Assembly (NCBI GenBank): GCA_016721875.1
Contig: JADKHG010000014.1
Span: 62,001-126,000 of the forward strand
Source of the DNA: Sphingomonadales bacterium
Lineage (GTDB): Bacteria; Pseudomonadota; Alphaproteobacteria; Sphingomonadales; Sphingomonadaceae
Length of the DNA: 64,000 bases
Direction: 5' to 3'
Every line of letters begins with the position of its first letter. Positions within the stretch are counted from its first letter, which is position 1. Below the pieces are notes generated by a model. The model was not told the DNA's origin. It did no database searches and saw only the letters and a list, made by a program, of their open reading frames with translations. The translations under genes were made by a program, and so were the position numbers. Shown here one piece after another: positions 19,879-29,022 of this stretch.

Positions 19879-21603
19879 TCATCCTTGAAAACGCAATGTC
19901 CAGCCGATGGTCAGCCCGCCCTTGGGCGCGGTGACGCCAACGACCAGCTGGCGCGTCGGGTGCGGGCGGCCTTGTTCGTCGACCCACAAACTGTCTTCGA
20001 CCTCAATCGTTCCGAGCGCGACCACGAAGAACCAGTTGCTGCCGTCCTCCATCCGCAGCGACGCACTGCGCCGGTCCTCGGCCACGAGCAATTCGATATC
20101 GGGGCCAAGGTGGAACCGCAGATGCGCCTCGACCTCTTCGCGCACCTTGAACTTATCATGCGGCAACAGCGTATCTTCGCCGCGCAGCTCCATCCCGTCA
20201 GAACGCAGGATCAGCAGCCGCGAATGGGTGAAGCCATAGGCGCGGGCATAGCCGTCATGGCTGGACTCGATCCGCGTTGCCTTTTCAATGTCACGCCGTT
20301 CGAGCCCGACCTCCATCACGCCGCGACCCAATTGCCCGCCCGACAGCAGCGCGGTCGAATTGCTATCATCGACGCACAAGGTGGAATGGGCCGCCGTGGT
20401 TCGCAGGCCGCGCGCGAGGCTTGCCGGGATATTGGCCCCGACCAGCCCGGCCCCGCCGCAATTGACGATGATCCGCTGTTTGCCAAAACCGAATTCGAAC
20501 GCCAGCGTTGAGGCGCAACCCACCATCGCCTGTTTCGCGTGCGGTGGTGGCCCGGCATCAACCAGCAGCACAGCTTGCCCTGCACTCACCCGCTGATAGC
20601 CCCAGTCAAGCGCCTGACGCTGCGGCCGTGCACGCACGCCGCTTGCCGCCACCAGCGCCTCAATGCGCTCGGCGCTGACATGCCCCGAACCCTGCCACGC
20701 CCCAAGCCCGCCATCGGCATGGGTCAGACCGAGCAAAGCCGGGATGTTGCGGCCCAGCGTATCGAGCAGGAATTCGGGGATATCCTCGTCGCGCGCCAGA
20801 TAGCATTGACGCAATGTGGACAGCAGCGCGACCAGCTCCATCAGCTGGATTGGCGACCGCGACAACACCCCACCATCGGGAAAGACCAGCTCATCCAGCG
20901 CCAGCGCGAGCCCATGCTCACCCATGGTGCGCCGCGCCTTGCCCTCTGGCAGCAGCAGCGAAGCCGCCGTCACCCCTGCCCAGCCGCAGACCTTGTCAAA
21001 GGGCTGGGTCGCACGGATCGCCGATTGGTCCAGATGACGCGCGGTGCGGGCAAAATGGTTGAGGATTTTGGACCGGTAAACCAGATCGGCGCTGGACAGC
21101 AAATAAGGTGCCCAGCACGCCATGTTGATGAAACGCCATGCGCAATTGTCGATCCGCCACGCCGGAATTCGGGGCTTTTCGGCATTGGCGATCAGCCACT
21201 GGTCGGTAATCGATGCCGCAAGCGGCGCTCCATCGACCCGATTGGCCGACGCCGCCAGATCGCGCAGCCAGTCAAAACGGTGGATATAATCGGCAAAGCC
21301 CGGCGGCAAAGGCAGCTTGTCATAATCGATTGCATCGATTTGCTGGGCCATGCCTTGAAAGTGGAACTGCCCGATGCGCACGGCCTTGCCGCGTGCCTCG
21401 TCGCCGGGAAGCGGATCGGTGGGAACCGCGAGCAGCTTCAACGGCAACTTGCCGGTGATCCGCATATTGTGCAGCGGCGTCCGCCAGCTAAGCTGATAGA
21501 GCATCAATGACATTCGCGCGGCCAGATCGTGCATTTTTCCGGTCGGGCGCAGGGCGAGCGCGGATGACAATTTTCCGTCCGCTTGTTCGCCCGCCTTGGC
21601 CAT
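19879..21603 (-). CDS. Heparinase II/III family protein
   Basis: 574-residue protein with an alpha-helical toroid N-terminal half (NCAWRFINMACWAPYLLS near 150) and a C-terminal beta-sandwich heparinase II/III domain (LGRGVMEVGLERRDIE, RSDGMELRGEDTL, LRFHLGPDIELL). The family contains polysaccharide lyases, but in alphaproteobacteria this gene is usually a conserved neighbour of purH and rpe with no proven substrate. No signal peptide is evident. Its ATG overlaps the rpe stop as TAATG, showing translational coupling. Confidence 0.85.
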   Translation of the reverse strand: MAKAGEQADGKLSSALALRPTGKMHDLAARMSLMLYQLSWRTPLHNMRITGKLPLKLLAVPTDPLPGDEARGKAVRIGQFHFQGMAQQIDAIDYDKLPLPPGFADYIHRFDWLRDLAASANRVDGAPLAASITDQWLIANAEKPRIPAWRIDNCAWRFINMACWAPYLLSSADLVYRSKILNHFARTARHLDQSAIRATQPFDKVCGWAGVTAASLLLPEGKARRTMGEHGLALALDELVFPDGGVLSRSPIQLMELVALLSTLRQCYLARDEDIPEFLLDTLGRNIPALLGLTHADGGLGAWQGSGHVSAERIEALVAASGVRARPQRQALDWGYQRVSAGQAVLLVDAGPPPHAKQAMVGCASTLAFEFGFGKQRIIVNCGGAGLVGANIPASLARGLRTTAAHSTLCVDDSNSTALLSGGQLGRGVMEVGLERRDIEKATRIESSHDGYARAYGFTHSRLLILRSDGMELRGEDTLLPHDKFKVREEVEAHLRFHLGPDIELLVAEDRRSASLRMEDGSNWFFVVALGTIEVEDSLWVDEQGRPHPTRQLVVGVTAPKGGLTIGWTLRFQG

Positions 21604-22262
21604 TATCCCCTCAGCGCGGCGATGTTGGCGGCGTAGGCACTAGGGCCACCCTTGAACGTGGCCGTCCCTGCGACCAGCGTGTCGGCACCCGCTGCGATTG
21701 CCATTGGCGCTGTGTCGGTGGTGATGCCGCCATCGACCTCCAGCCTGATGTCGCGCCCGGTCTTGTCGATCATTTTGCGGATCGCCTCAATCTTGCGCAA
21801 CTGGCTCGAGATAAAGCTTTGCCCACCAAAGCCAGGGTTGACGCTCATCACCAGCACCAGATCAACCTCGTCGATCAGATAGTCGAGCATCTTGGCCGGC
21901 GTGTGCGGATTGAGCACAATCCCCGCCTGCTTGCCCAGCGACTTGATCAGCTGCACCGTGCGGTCCGGATGCGGCCCGGCCTCGGGGTGGAAGGAAATGA
22001 TGTCGGCACCGGCTTCGGCAAAATCCTGCACATATTGGTCCACCGGCGAAATCATCAGATGGACGTCAAACGGCTTTGCACTGTGCGGACGCAGCGCCTT
22101 TACCACTGCGGAGCCAATGGTGATGTTAGGGACGAAATGACCGTCCATGACATCGACATGGATCCAGTCGCATCCCGCCGCGTCAATCGCGCGGACTTCC
22201 TCGCCCAATCGGGCGAAATCGGCAGACAAGATCGAAGGTGCTATGCGGACCGGGTGCGTCAT
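21603..22262 (-). CDS. rpe: Ribulose-phosphate 3-epimerase
   Basis: 219 residues. TIM-barrel enzyme interconverting ribulose 5-phosphate and xylulose 5-phosphate. It begins with APSILSADFARLGEEV, has the metal-binding residues in HVDVMDGHFVPN and LVMSVNPGFGGQSFI, and EVDGGITTDTAP near 180. The C-terminus GADTLVAGTATFKG is standard. Frame and length are normal. It is the first gene of a three- or four-gene run with heparinase II/III, purH and a small membrane protein. Confidence 0.97.
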   Translation of the reverse strand: MTHPVRIAPSILSADFARLGEEVRAIDAAGCDWIHVDVMDGHFVPNITIGSAVVKALRPHSAKPFDVHLMISPVDQYVQDFAEAGADIISFHPEAGPHPDRTVQLIKSLGKQAGIVLNPHTPAKMLDYLIDEVDLVLVMSVNPGFGGQSFISSQLRKIEAIRKMIDKTGRDIRLEVDGGITTDTAPMAIAAGADTLVAGTATFKGGPSAYAANIAALRG

Positions 22263-22295
22263 GGTTGGCGCTTAACCCTAGTTGACAAAAGGGGC

Positions 22296-22313
22296 AAGCG
22301 GGGCACCCCGCTT
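22296..22313. other. Strong short hairpin between GNAT gene and rpe
   Basis: AAGCGGGG-CA-CCCCGCTT forms a perfect inverted repeat of 8 bp arms (7 bp with a GCAC loop). It sits in the 59-nt gap downstream of the GNAT gene and upstream of rpe, both on the minus strand. No T-tract follows in the direction of transcription, so it may be an attenuator or mRNA-stabilising structure rather than a classical terminator. Confidence 0.35.
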
Positions 22314-22321
22314 ATACACAG

Positions 22322-22858
22322 CTAATCCCCCGCTTTATCCCCGAATTTGCGCGCATAAACATGGACCGGACCAATTGCGCCTTCCGAATGGGCGAACTGG
22401 ACATAGCCAAGTTTTGCCGCCACGCGGTGCGACGCCGCATTGCCGGGATCGATAATGCAACGGGTTTCGGGTATCCGCGCGACATGATCGGCCCAATCGA
22501 GCACGGCGATCATCGCCTCGGTCGCATAGCCACGACCCCAGGCATCGGGGGTGAACGCCCAGCCGGTTTCGGGATAACCCTCCAGTTCGGCAATCCCGCG
22601 CTCCCATTGCGACAGGCCGCCGATGCCCAGCAAGCTGCCGGTATCGCCGTCAAGAAAGGCCCAATAACCATAGCCCAGCAGGCTCCACAGACCCGCCCCA
22701 GCAACAAAGCGAATCCAACTTTCGTTGCGCGGCCTAGGCTTTCCGCCAATAAATTCGGTGGTGCGCGGGTCGGCCCACATTTCTGCATTGGCCTCCCAAT
22801 GGTCGACGGTAAGCGCGGTCAGCGTCATCCGTTGGGTGGTAAGGGTGGGTGCGATCAT
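22322..22858 (-). CDS. GNAT family N-acetyltransferase (RimJ/RimL-like)
   Basis: Acetyl-CoA-dependent acetyltransferase of about 178 residues. The sequence begins TLTTQRMTLTALTVDHWE, contains the acetyl-CoA binding loop in AWGRGYATEAM and ends with the usual NAASHRVAAKLGY motif. I prefer the ATG at 22858; the alternative at 22894 would give 190 residues and overlap rsmB by 26 nt. Members of this group acetylate ribosomal protein N-termini or small amines; the substrate is not predictable. Confidence 0.85.
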   Translation of the reverse strand: MIAPTLTTQRMTLTALTVDHWEANAEMWADPRTTEFIGGKPRPRNESWIRFVAGAGLWSLLGYGYWAFLDGDTGSLLGIGGLSQWERGIAELEGYPETGWAFTPDAWGRGYATEAMIAVLDWADHVARIPETRCIIDPGNAASHRVAAKLGYVQFAHSEGAIGPVHVYARKFGDKAGD

Positions 22859-22868
22859 CGCAGCCAAA

Positions 22869-24143
22869 CTATTCCGCGCGTTTCCAGCAGGCAATGAAAA
22901 ATCCGTCGAGCCCGCCGTTCTGCATCAACAGCGTTGGAAGTGTACGGATCATGCCATCGGTGGACGCTATGCCATCGGGCAGCGCGTTGCGATCGCATTC
23001 CTGTGGCACAAATTCGGGGTGGCGTGCGCGGAAATCGGCAGCCTGCGCCTCGCCCTCCTCCGGTTCGAGCGAGCAGGTCGCATAGACCAACATTCCACCG
23101 GGTTTCACCCACTGTGTCGCGCGGTCGAGCATCGACGATTGCAGCATGGTCAGTTCGGCAATCTGTTTCGGACCGATGCGGTGCAAAACATCCGGGTGGC
23201 GGCGAAAGGTTCCGGTCGCGCTGCATGGTGCGTCGAGGAGCACCGCGTCAAATTGCTGCTCGCTGTCCCATTTGCGCAGATCGGCGGTGACCGTTTCCAC
23301 AGCAAAACCGGTGCGTTCCATATTATCCGAAAGCCGTGCGAGCCGCTTCGCTGACAGGTCGAGCGCGGTGACCGCCCAGCCCTGCGCCGCAAGCTGCATG
23401 GTCTTTCCGCCGGGTGCCGCGCACAGATCGAGCACCGTGCGCCCTTTGCCTTCACCCATTGCGCGCACCGGCAGGCTGGCGGCGAGGTCCTGCACCCACC
23501 ATTCACCCTCGGCATAGCCGGGTAGCGTTTCGACCGCCTGACCGCGCGGCAAGCGGACGTGGCCCGATGCCAGACTGTCCCCACCCAGTTCGCTCACCCA
23601 TTTTGCTGTATCGGCAGGGTTTTTCAGCGTCAGATCGAGCATCGGCGGTTCGGCGAGCGCGGTCCTTGATGCCGCAACCATATCCTTGCCCCAGGCCGCC
23701 TCCCACCGCAGCGCCACTTCGGGGAGCAAAGTCGGCGCGTCCGCCAGCTTTGGCTGCAACCGCCATAATGATCCAAGCACGCCGTGCACCAATCGCCTCG
23801 GCCCCTTATCGACCAAGGGCAGTGCCGTTGAAATCGCCGCATGCGGCGGCGTGCCTAACCGCAGTATCTGAGCCAGCGCCATCCGCAAGACCATCCGCGC
23901 CTTGGCATCTTTAGCCAATGGCAATTGCGTCTGGCTGTCGATCAGCAGATCAAGGTCGGGGCCCCAACGCAGCACCTCTTGCGCAATGGCAATGGCAAGC
24001 GCCCGGTCAGCCGATTCCAATCCGCGCGTTGCCGGAATGACGGCTTGGTCAAGCGGCTGTCCGGTGCGCGTTACCGCATCGAGAATTTGCAACGCTGCCC
24101 GGCGTGTGGGCAATCCAGGGACATTGGTAGGCCGTGTGTTCAT
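22869..24143 (-). CDS. rsmB: RsmB/NOP family 16S rRNA (cytosine-C5) methyltransferase
   Basis: 424 residues: N-terminal NusB-like RNA-binding domain (about 10-140) followed by a SAM-dependent methyltransferase domain. DLCAAPGGKTMQLA near residue 243 is the SAM-binding motif, DAPCSATGTFRRHPD near 305 holds the release cysteine and YATCSLEPEEGEAQ near 358 the catalytic cysteine, both required in this family. The reaction is m5C formation in 16S rRNA. Frame and length are normal. It overlaps the longer possible start of the GNAT gene, implying one transcript. Confidence 0.93.
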   Translation of the reverse strand: MNTRPTNVPGLPTRRAALQILDAVTRTGQPLDQAVIPATRGLESADRALAIAIAQEVLRWGPDLDLLIDSQTQLPLAKDAKARMVLRMALAQILRLGTPPHAAISTALPLVDKGPRRLVHGVLGSLWRLQPKLADAPTLLPEVALRWEAAWGKDMVAASRTALAEPPMLDLTLKNPADTAKWVSELGGDSLASGHVRLPRGQAVETLPGYAEGEWWVQDLAASLPVRAMGEGKGRTVLDLCAAPGGKTMQLAAQGWAVTALDLSAKRLARLSDNMERTGFAVETVTADLRKWDSEQQFDAVLLDAPCSATGTFRRHPDVLHRIGPKQIAELTMLQSSMLDRATQWVKPGGMLVYATCSLEPEEGEAQAADFRARHPEFVPQECDRNALPDGIASTDGMIRTLPTLLMQNGGLDGFFIACWKRAE

Positions 24144-24199
24144 GCCCGGCGCTTAGGCGCGGGCGGGGTCAATAACAACCAATTGTCACTGCAATTTGT

Positions 24200-25072
24200 T
24201 CACTGACGCCCCAATGGATCGAGCGCGCTACGCCGTGGCGCTACGCCGCTGGCAGCTCCCATTTGTTCGGCCAGCGCCTCAAGCTCCGCAATCCGGTTTT
24301 CGGTGGCCGGATGAGTCGAAAACATTTCTGACACATGCGTCGGCACAATGTAGAGCTGCGCCGCCGAAGGATTACGCTCTGCCACCGGGTTCGGGATGGC
24401 AGCCGCCCCGCGCGAAATTTTTGCCAAGGCAGACGCCAGCGCCAGCGGCTTGCCCGACATTTCGGCACCGGTGCGGTCGGCACCATATTCGCGGGTGCGG
24501 CTGATCGCCAATTGCACAATCATCGCGGCGAAGGGCGCTATCAGCACGGCGAGGATTGTCGCCATGCCGTTACGCTCACTTCTGAAAAACATCCCAAAAT
24601 TTGCCAGCATCGACAGCGCACCAGCAATGGTCGCGACCATCGTCATGATCAGCGTGTCCCGGTTTTTCACATGCGCCAATTCGTGCGCCATAACCCCTTC
24701 AACCTCGTCGCGGCTGAGCATCGCCATCAGCCCGGTGGTCGCCGCAACAGCTGCATTTTCGGGATTGCGCCCGGTGGCGAAGGCATTGGGGTGCGGACTG
24801 TCGATCAGATAGACTTTTGGCATAGGCATATTCGCACGCCGCGCCAAATTGGCAACAAGGCCATGAAAGCTAGGCTCGCTTTGCGCATCGACTTCGCGCG
24901 CATTGTGCATTTTGAGGACGATCTTGTCGGCGTTCCAATAGGTAAACAGGTTCATCCCCGCCGCGACCAGCAGCGAGAGGACGGCACCACTTGATCCGCC
25001 CAGCGTATAGCCCAACGCCATGAACAAGGCGGTCAGCGCCGCCAGCAACATCGTCGTCTTGAGCATATTCAT
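24200..25072 (-). CDS. htpX: Zinc metalloprotease HtpX
   Basis: Membrane-bound M48 protease that degrades misfolded membrane proteins with FtsH. The start at 25072 (MNMLKTTMLLAAL) is set by a GGAGG at 25081-25085, 8 nt upstream. Two N-terminal hydrophobic helices are followed by GVMAHELAHVKNRD near residue 128, with the HExxH zinc site and catalytic Glu, then two further hydrophobic helices and SRTREYGADRTGA, carrying the third zinc ligand. The frame is intact at 290 residues, normal length. It is divergent from the DUF1674 gene. Confidence 0.95.
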   Translation of the reverse strand: MNMLKTTMLLAALTALFMALGYTLGGSSGAVLSLLVAAGMNLFTYWNADKIVLKMHNAREVDAQSEPSFHGLVANLARRANMPMPKVYLIDSPHPNAFATGRNPENAAVAATTGLMAMLSRDEVEGVMAHELAHVKNRDTLIMTMVATIAGALSMLANFGMFFRSERNGMATILAVLIAPFAAMIVQLAISRTREYGADRTGAEMSGKPLALASALAKISRGAAAIPNPVAERNPSAAQLYIVPTHVSEMFSTHPATENRIAELEALAEQMGAASGVAPRRSALDPLGRQ

Positions 25073-25080
25073 CTTGATAT

Positions 25081-25085
25081 CCTCC
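25081..25085 (-). promoter_or_regulatory. Ribosome binding site of htpX
   Basis: Perfect GGAGG on the minus strand 8 nt before the ATG at 25072. It decides this start over the longer open frame that begins at 25114. Confidence 0.7.
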
Positions 25086-25143
25086 AATACGCGTCCAATG
25101 TGGGGGCCACGCAACCGCTTTCAAGACGCAATCGGAGACAACC

Positions 25144-25470
25144 ATGGGCAAGCGCCCGCCGCATGTGAAACCCCCGGCCCATCTGTCAAAGAGCCCGCCG
25201 GTTCCTGAACCAAAAGCGGTTGAGCACAAACCGCTACCCGAAAAAGACGGCCGACCCGATCCCGTGCGTTATGGCGATTGGGAGAAGAAAGGGATTGCGA
25301 TCGATTTTGACGCGAGACCTTCAAAACGCACTTTGCCGACAAAGGGGCAATCCATAACCCGTCGCATTCAGCATCAGACAGCCAATTTACAGTCAAGAAC
25401 ACGCAGTTCGGCTAAAAATGATAGACCTTGCGGCTCCAGTGGTCTAGTCGCCAAAGTCTGTAAATCATGA
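25144..25470 (+). CDS. DUF1674 (SDHAF4-like) protein, probably with lost stop codon
   Basis: Small basic, proline-rich protein beginning MGKRPPHVKPP and containing the family signature PDPVRYGDWEKKGIAIDF at residues 38-55. Members of this family, related to the succinate dehydrogenase assembly factor SDHAF4, normally end right at the (S/I)DF. Here the frame runs on for 53 unconserved residues. The signature is followed by a TTTT run at 25305-25308; one extra T would create TGA at that point. I therefore think the real gene ends at about 25310. Confidence 0.7.
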   Translation: MGKRPPHVKPPAHLSKSPPVPEPKAVEHKPLPEKDGRPDPVRYGDWEKKGIAIDFDARPSKRTLPTKGQSITRRIQHQTANLQSRTRSSAKNDRPCGSSGLVAKVCKS

Positions 25471-25630
25471 CCAAAAAAGCATTCGCCATCCTGCACTTCG
25501 CGCCCCACTTTCCCCGAACTACATGGGTGGCTGGAGAGCGGCCTTTGCTCGGCTTCGAATGCAACGCGCGTCCGCAGCCAAATGAAGGCGGAATGGTTGC
25601 AGGAACTAGAGGATCAGAGGCATCACTGTA
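25311..25630. other. Leader region of the exopolysaccharide cluster
   Basis: About 320 nt after the likely end of the DUF1674 gene and before the wzc-like gene. I see no conserved gene: the open frames crossing it are short and lack family features. It probably contains the promoter of the exopolysaccharide assembly genes. A GAGG purine stretch lies about 15-20 nt before the ATG at 25631. Confidence 0.4.
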
Positions 25631-27847
25631 ATGAATACCGTTTCCAACCCCCTCCCAAACAATCAGAGCACGTCGCAAATTGCGAGCGCTTACGACTCTG
25701 GGTTGGCGAATTTTGCTGGCGGAGGCGCTGTCAATGCTGGGCAAGCGAGCAGTTTCGATATTGCCGAATATCTTCGCACAATCGTTAAGTGGAAAAATTT
25801 TGTTATCGCATCGATAATCGCATGCGTGTTGCTGGCTTTGCTATATTCCTACACGCGGACCCCGCTTTACTCTGCGACTTCGCAACTGATCATGAATGAT
25901 TCGACTCAATTGCTGCCGCGAAAGGGTGAGTCAGCGCCCATTATGGTGAACAACAGCCAATTCATATCCACACAGCTTGGTCTGATAAAAAGCGACTCGC
26001 AGGCTAAACGTGTGGTTACAAGAGCAAGGCTTGCCCAAAATCCAGCCTATGCCAACCAAGCTGGCAACGCCAAAAAGCGCGCCGATCAGGCTGCTTCAAG
26101 AGTACGTTCGCAATTGAATGTTGAAAATGTCCGGGACAGCCGCCTGATCAATATCACGATCACGTCTCCGTCTGCTGCCGTCTCGGCGAATCTGGCGAAT
26201 ATCTATGCCGAAGAATTTATCGCAAGCAATCTGGATCGCAGTTTTCAACGGACATCCTATTCACGCGAGTTTCTTGAAAAGCAACTCGAGTCCACCCGCC
26301 AAAAACTGGAAGATTCCGAACGACAACTGGTCGGCTATGCGTCTGAACAGAGGATCATCGAACTCGGCGCCGACAAGGATGGAAATGCCAGCCGCTCGCT
26401 TGATGCCAACAATCTGGTCCGTCTGAATGATGCCTTGGCTGATGCCCGTGTCGAGAGAATTTCTGCCGCACAGGATATGAAAGCTGGCAACGCAGGCATG
26501 CAAAATGCGGTTGATGGTTCATCGGTACTGGCACTGCGAACACAAAAGGCGCAGCTTGAAGCCGAGTATCAACAAAAGAGCGCCATTTTCCTGCCTGACT
26601 ATCCCGAGATGAAGGCGCTACGCGAACAGATCCGATCGCTCGAGCGGGCGATCAATGGGGAGCAGAGTTCTTCCAAGTCAACACAGGGCGACGCCTTGAG
26701 AGCCGCCTATCGTGCTGCAGTCGATAAAGAGAATGAACTGGTCAGCAAAGTCGATGCCCTAAAGCAGGACCTTCTGAAACTCCGCAATCGCAGCATCGAA
26801 TATACAATATTGCAGCGCGAAGTGGATACCAATCGCGTACTTTATGAAGGCCTGTTGCAAAAATATAAAGAAGTGGGTGTCAGCGACGGCGTAGGTCAAA
26901 ATGACGTCGCTATTGTAGACAAGGCCCAGGCTCCTGGCGGGCCGATATCCCCCAACATACCATTGAACCTGCTCATGGGATTGATGGGCGGTGTCATATT
27001 GGGACTGGGCGGCGCATTTCTGATTGAATTTGTCGGCGACTCGATCAATCTGCCCGAAGAGGTTGAGCGCAAATTGCATCTGTCGTTGCTGGGAGTGATG
27101 CCCAGCACCGACAAGGGATTGCGAATCAGCGACGAGGCTATCGATCCTAAATCGGAAGTTGCCGAGGCAGCCTATTCTTTACGAACAGCCCTGCAATTCA
27201 CAACGACACATGGCGCGCCACGATCCATATTGCTAACCAGTTCGCGCCCAGCCGAAGGCAAGAGCAGTGTGTCGTTTGCCTTGGCGCTGGCTTTTGCCCG
27301 GCAGGGCAAGAAAGTGCTGCTAGTTGACGCCGATATGCGTCGCCCGACCTTCTACCCCAATCTGGAATCGCGCGACGATGAAGCCGGATTATCAAATGTC
27401 CTGACCGGCCAGTTGGAAGGTGATCTTCCGGTGCGCAAAACGGGAATTGCGAATATGTGGCTGATGACCGCAGGACCGACCGTGCCAAATCCGGCTGACC
27501 TGCTGTCAACAAATGCCTATGCTGAAATGCTGGCACGGGCTTTGACCAAATTTGATATCGTTATTGCCGATGGACCGCCGGTTTTGGGGCTGGCTGACGC
27601 CTTGTTGCTCGGAGCCCAGAACGAAGCTGTGATCATGATTGTTGAAGCCAGCACCATCCGCCGATCGCAGGTCCTAAACGCGGTAAATCGCCTGCGTTCG
27701 GCGAATTTGCATATCGTTGGCGCCGTTCTTAACAGATTTGATCGCAAGAATGGCGGTTATGGCTATGGGTATAGCTATGATTATGATGAGAAGAGCAGCG
27801 ATAGCGCAGACAGTGATCGCAGGATTGTGCTAAACGCCAAAAACTGA
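25631..27847 (+). CDS. Polysaccharide co-polymerase with tyrosine autokinase domain (Wzc-like)
   Basis: 738-residue inner-membrane protein controlling exopolysaccharide chain length and export. The cytoplasmic N-terminus is followed by a membrane helix at about 55-75, the Wzz domain (YSATSQLIMND), a long coiled-coil periplasmic region (about 190-400), a proline-containing second helix with PGGPISPNIPLNLLMGLM near 437, and a BY-kinase domain with Walker A SRPAEGKSS near 538, Walker A' VDADMRRP and Walker B VIADGPPVLG. The C-terminus has a tyrosine cluster YGYGYSYDYD near 712 for autophosphorylation. It is first in an operon with the next two genes. No wza-like outer-membrane exporter is present in the window. 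Confidence 0.93.
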   Translation: MNTVSNPLPNNQSTSQIASAYDSGLANFAGGGAVNAGQASSFDIAEYLRTIVKWKNFVIASIIACVLLALLYSYTRTPLYSATSQLIMNDSTQLLPRKGESAPIMVNNSQFISTQLGLIKSDSQAKRVVTRARLAQNPAYANQAGNAKKRADQAASRVRSQLNVENVRDSRLINITITSPSAAVSANLANIYAEEFIASNLDRSFQRTSYSREFLEKQLESTRQKLEDSERQLVGYASEQRIIELGADKDGNASRSLDANNLVRLNDALADARVERISAAQDMKAGNAGMQNAVDGSSVLALRTQKAQLEAEYQQKSAIFLPDYPEMKALREQIRSLERAINGEQSSSKSTQGDALRAAYRAAVDKENELVSKVDALKQDLLKLRNRSIEYTILQREVDTNRVLYEGLLQKYKEVGVSDGVGQNDVAIVDKAQAPGGPISPNIPLNLLMGLMGGVILGLGGAFLIEFVGDSINLPEEVERKLHLSLLGVMPSTDKGLRISDEAIDPKSEVAEAAYSLRTALQFTTTHGAPRSILLTSSRPAEGKSSVSFALALAFARQGKKVLLVDADMRRPTFYPNLESRDDEAGLSNVLTGQLEGDLPVRKTGIANMWLMTAGPTVPNPADLLSTNAYAEMLARALTKFDIVIADGPPVLGLADALLLGAQNEAVIMIVEASTIRRSQVLNAVNRLRSANLHIVGAVLNRFDRKNGGYGYGYSYDYDEKSSDSADSDRRIVLNAKN

Positions 27848-27849
27848 TC

Positions 27850-29022
27850 ATGGCCATTCCAAGCGTTCATCTGCGCCGTCTTGCGGCGATTATTCTGTTT
27901 GCGATTTTGACATCGTTGGCCGTTGTTTCAGCGCGCTACGAAAGTCTCGCAGCCCTGTCGCCTCGTAAGAGGTCGGATATCGCCCTTCTGCACGCTGTGT
28001 CGACTGACATGAACGCCTTGGAGTTGCCGAGATATGCTCATCACATCGCCCGTGACGATCCAATGCATGCTATTGGCTTTTTCCTGGAATTGCTGGCGCT
28101 TGATAAAGACAAAACCCCGCTTTCCGCAAAACATCGCTATCTGATCGCAGAAGCTGCGCGGCGGCAACCTTCATTGGCCGCTCCGCGCATTTGGCTGACC
28201 GCCGATGATATCCGGAAAGGACGCTATGCCGAGGCAATCGACGGTGCAGATGCCGTTATGCGATTAAACGGCGAATTCCGCAAATTGCTCATTCCCATTT
28301 TGGTGCCCCTGCTTGCCGAAGAAAAGGCGCGCACCTTGCTTGAAAAAAAGTTGAAAGAATTTCCGATCTGGCGCACCGGCTTTATTGTAGAGGCTGTCAA
28401 AGCGGGGGAGTTTGATCGCGAAATTGAACGAATTTTGCAACATCAGGTGCCACAATCCGGAGCAGCATCAATAGCGGCGGAGCGGTCTGTCTATTTACGA
28501 AATCTGGTCGAGCGCGGTGAAGGCGAACGCGCCTTTCGACTTTGGCAAGGCTATTTTCCAAAGGGCGGTAACAATGGCGTTGCCGATGGCAATTTCGCCG
28601 ACAAATATCCGCTTCACCCTTTTGCCTGGCAGCTCGCGTCGGAGGATTATAGTTTTTCGGAGAAGGTTCCGGCCACCGAAGGCTCCCCTTCTATGGTCCG
28701 CGCGCATCATAGCGGAGACCGCAAGGCAGCCCTGCTGACACAACTGGTTGCACTCAAACCGGGTACCCATGAATTGGTTTTCACAATGCGTGATGGCGGA
28801 CTGGGTGAGCCCGAGGCGATGTATTGGCGACTGCGTTGTATTGGCTCGTCCGAAAATCTTGTAAGCCGATCGCTCGCTAAACTGGGGCCTGACTGGCAAA
28901 AGCTGCGCATAAAGGTGACTGTACCCGACAGCGGATGCGCAATGCAGCATTTACTGCTCGAAGCAGAGAATAACGACGATGAGGAGAGCGAAATCGAAAT
29001 TCGTTCGGTGGAGGCAAAGTGA
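27850..29022 (+). CDS. Hypothetical membrane-anchored protein of EPS cluster
   Basis: 390 residues. One N-terminal hydrophobic helix (residues 9-28) anchors a mostly helical region (30-230) with repeat-like alanine-rich helices reminiscent of TPR folds, followed by a C-terminal beta-rich domain (about 250-385) with ALKPGTHELVFTMRDGG. I do not recognise a named family. It starts 2 nt after the wzc-like stop and its end overlaps the polymerase gene start by 4 nt, so it is tightly coupled to chain-length control and polymerisation and is likely a periplasmic accessory factor of the Wzy/Wzc system. Confidence 0.75.
   Translation: MAIPSVHLRRLAAIILFAILTSLAVVSARYESLAALSPRKRSDIALLHAVSTDMNALELPRYAHHIARDDPMHAIGFFLELLALDKDKTPLSAKHRYLIAEAARRQPSLAAPRIWLTADDIRKGRYAEAIDGADAVMRLNGEFRKLLIPILVPLLAEEKARTLLEKKLKEFPIWRTGFIVEAVKAGEFDREIERILQHQVPQSGAASIAAERSVYLRNLVERGEGERAFRLWQGYFPKGGNNGVADGNFADKYPLHPFAWQLASEDYSFSEKVPATEGSPSMVRAHHSGDRKAALLTQLVALKPGTHELVFTMRDGGLGEPEAMYWRLRCIGSSENLVSRSLAKLGPDWQKLRIKVTVPDSGCAMQHLLLEAENNDDEESEIEIRSVEAK

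Noticed and set aside
22296..22313. Rho-independent terminator
   Set aside because: Stem is strong but no T-run follows on either strand in the transcription direction.
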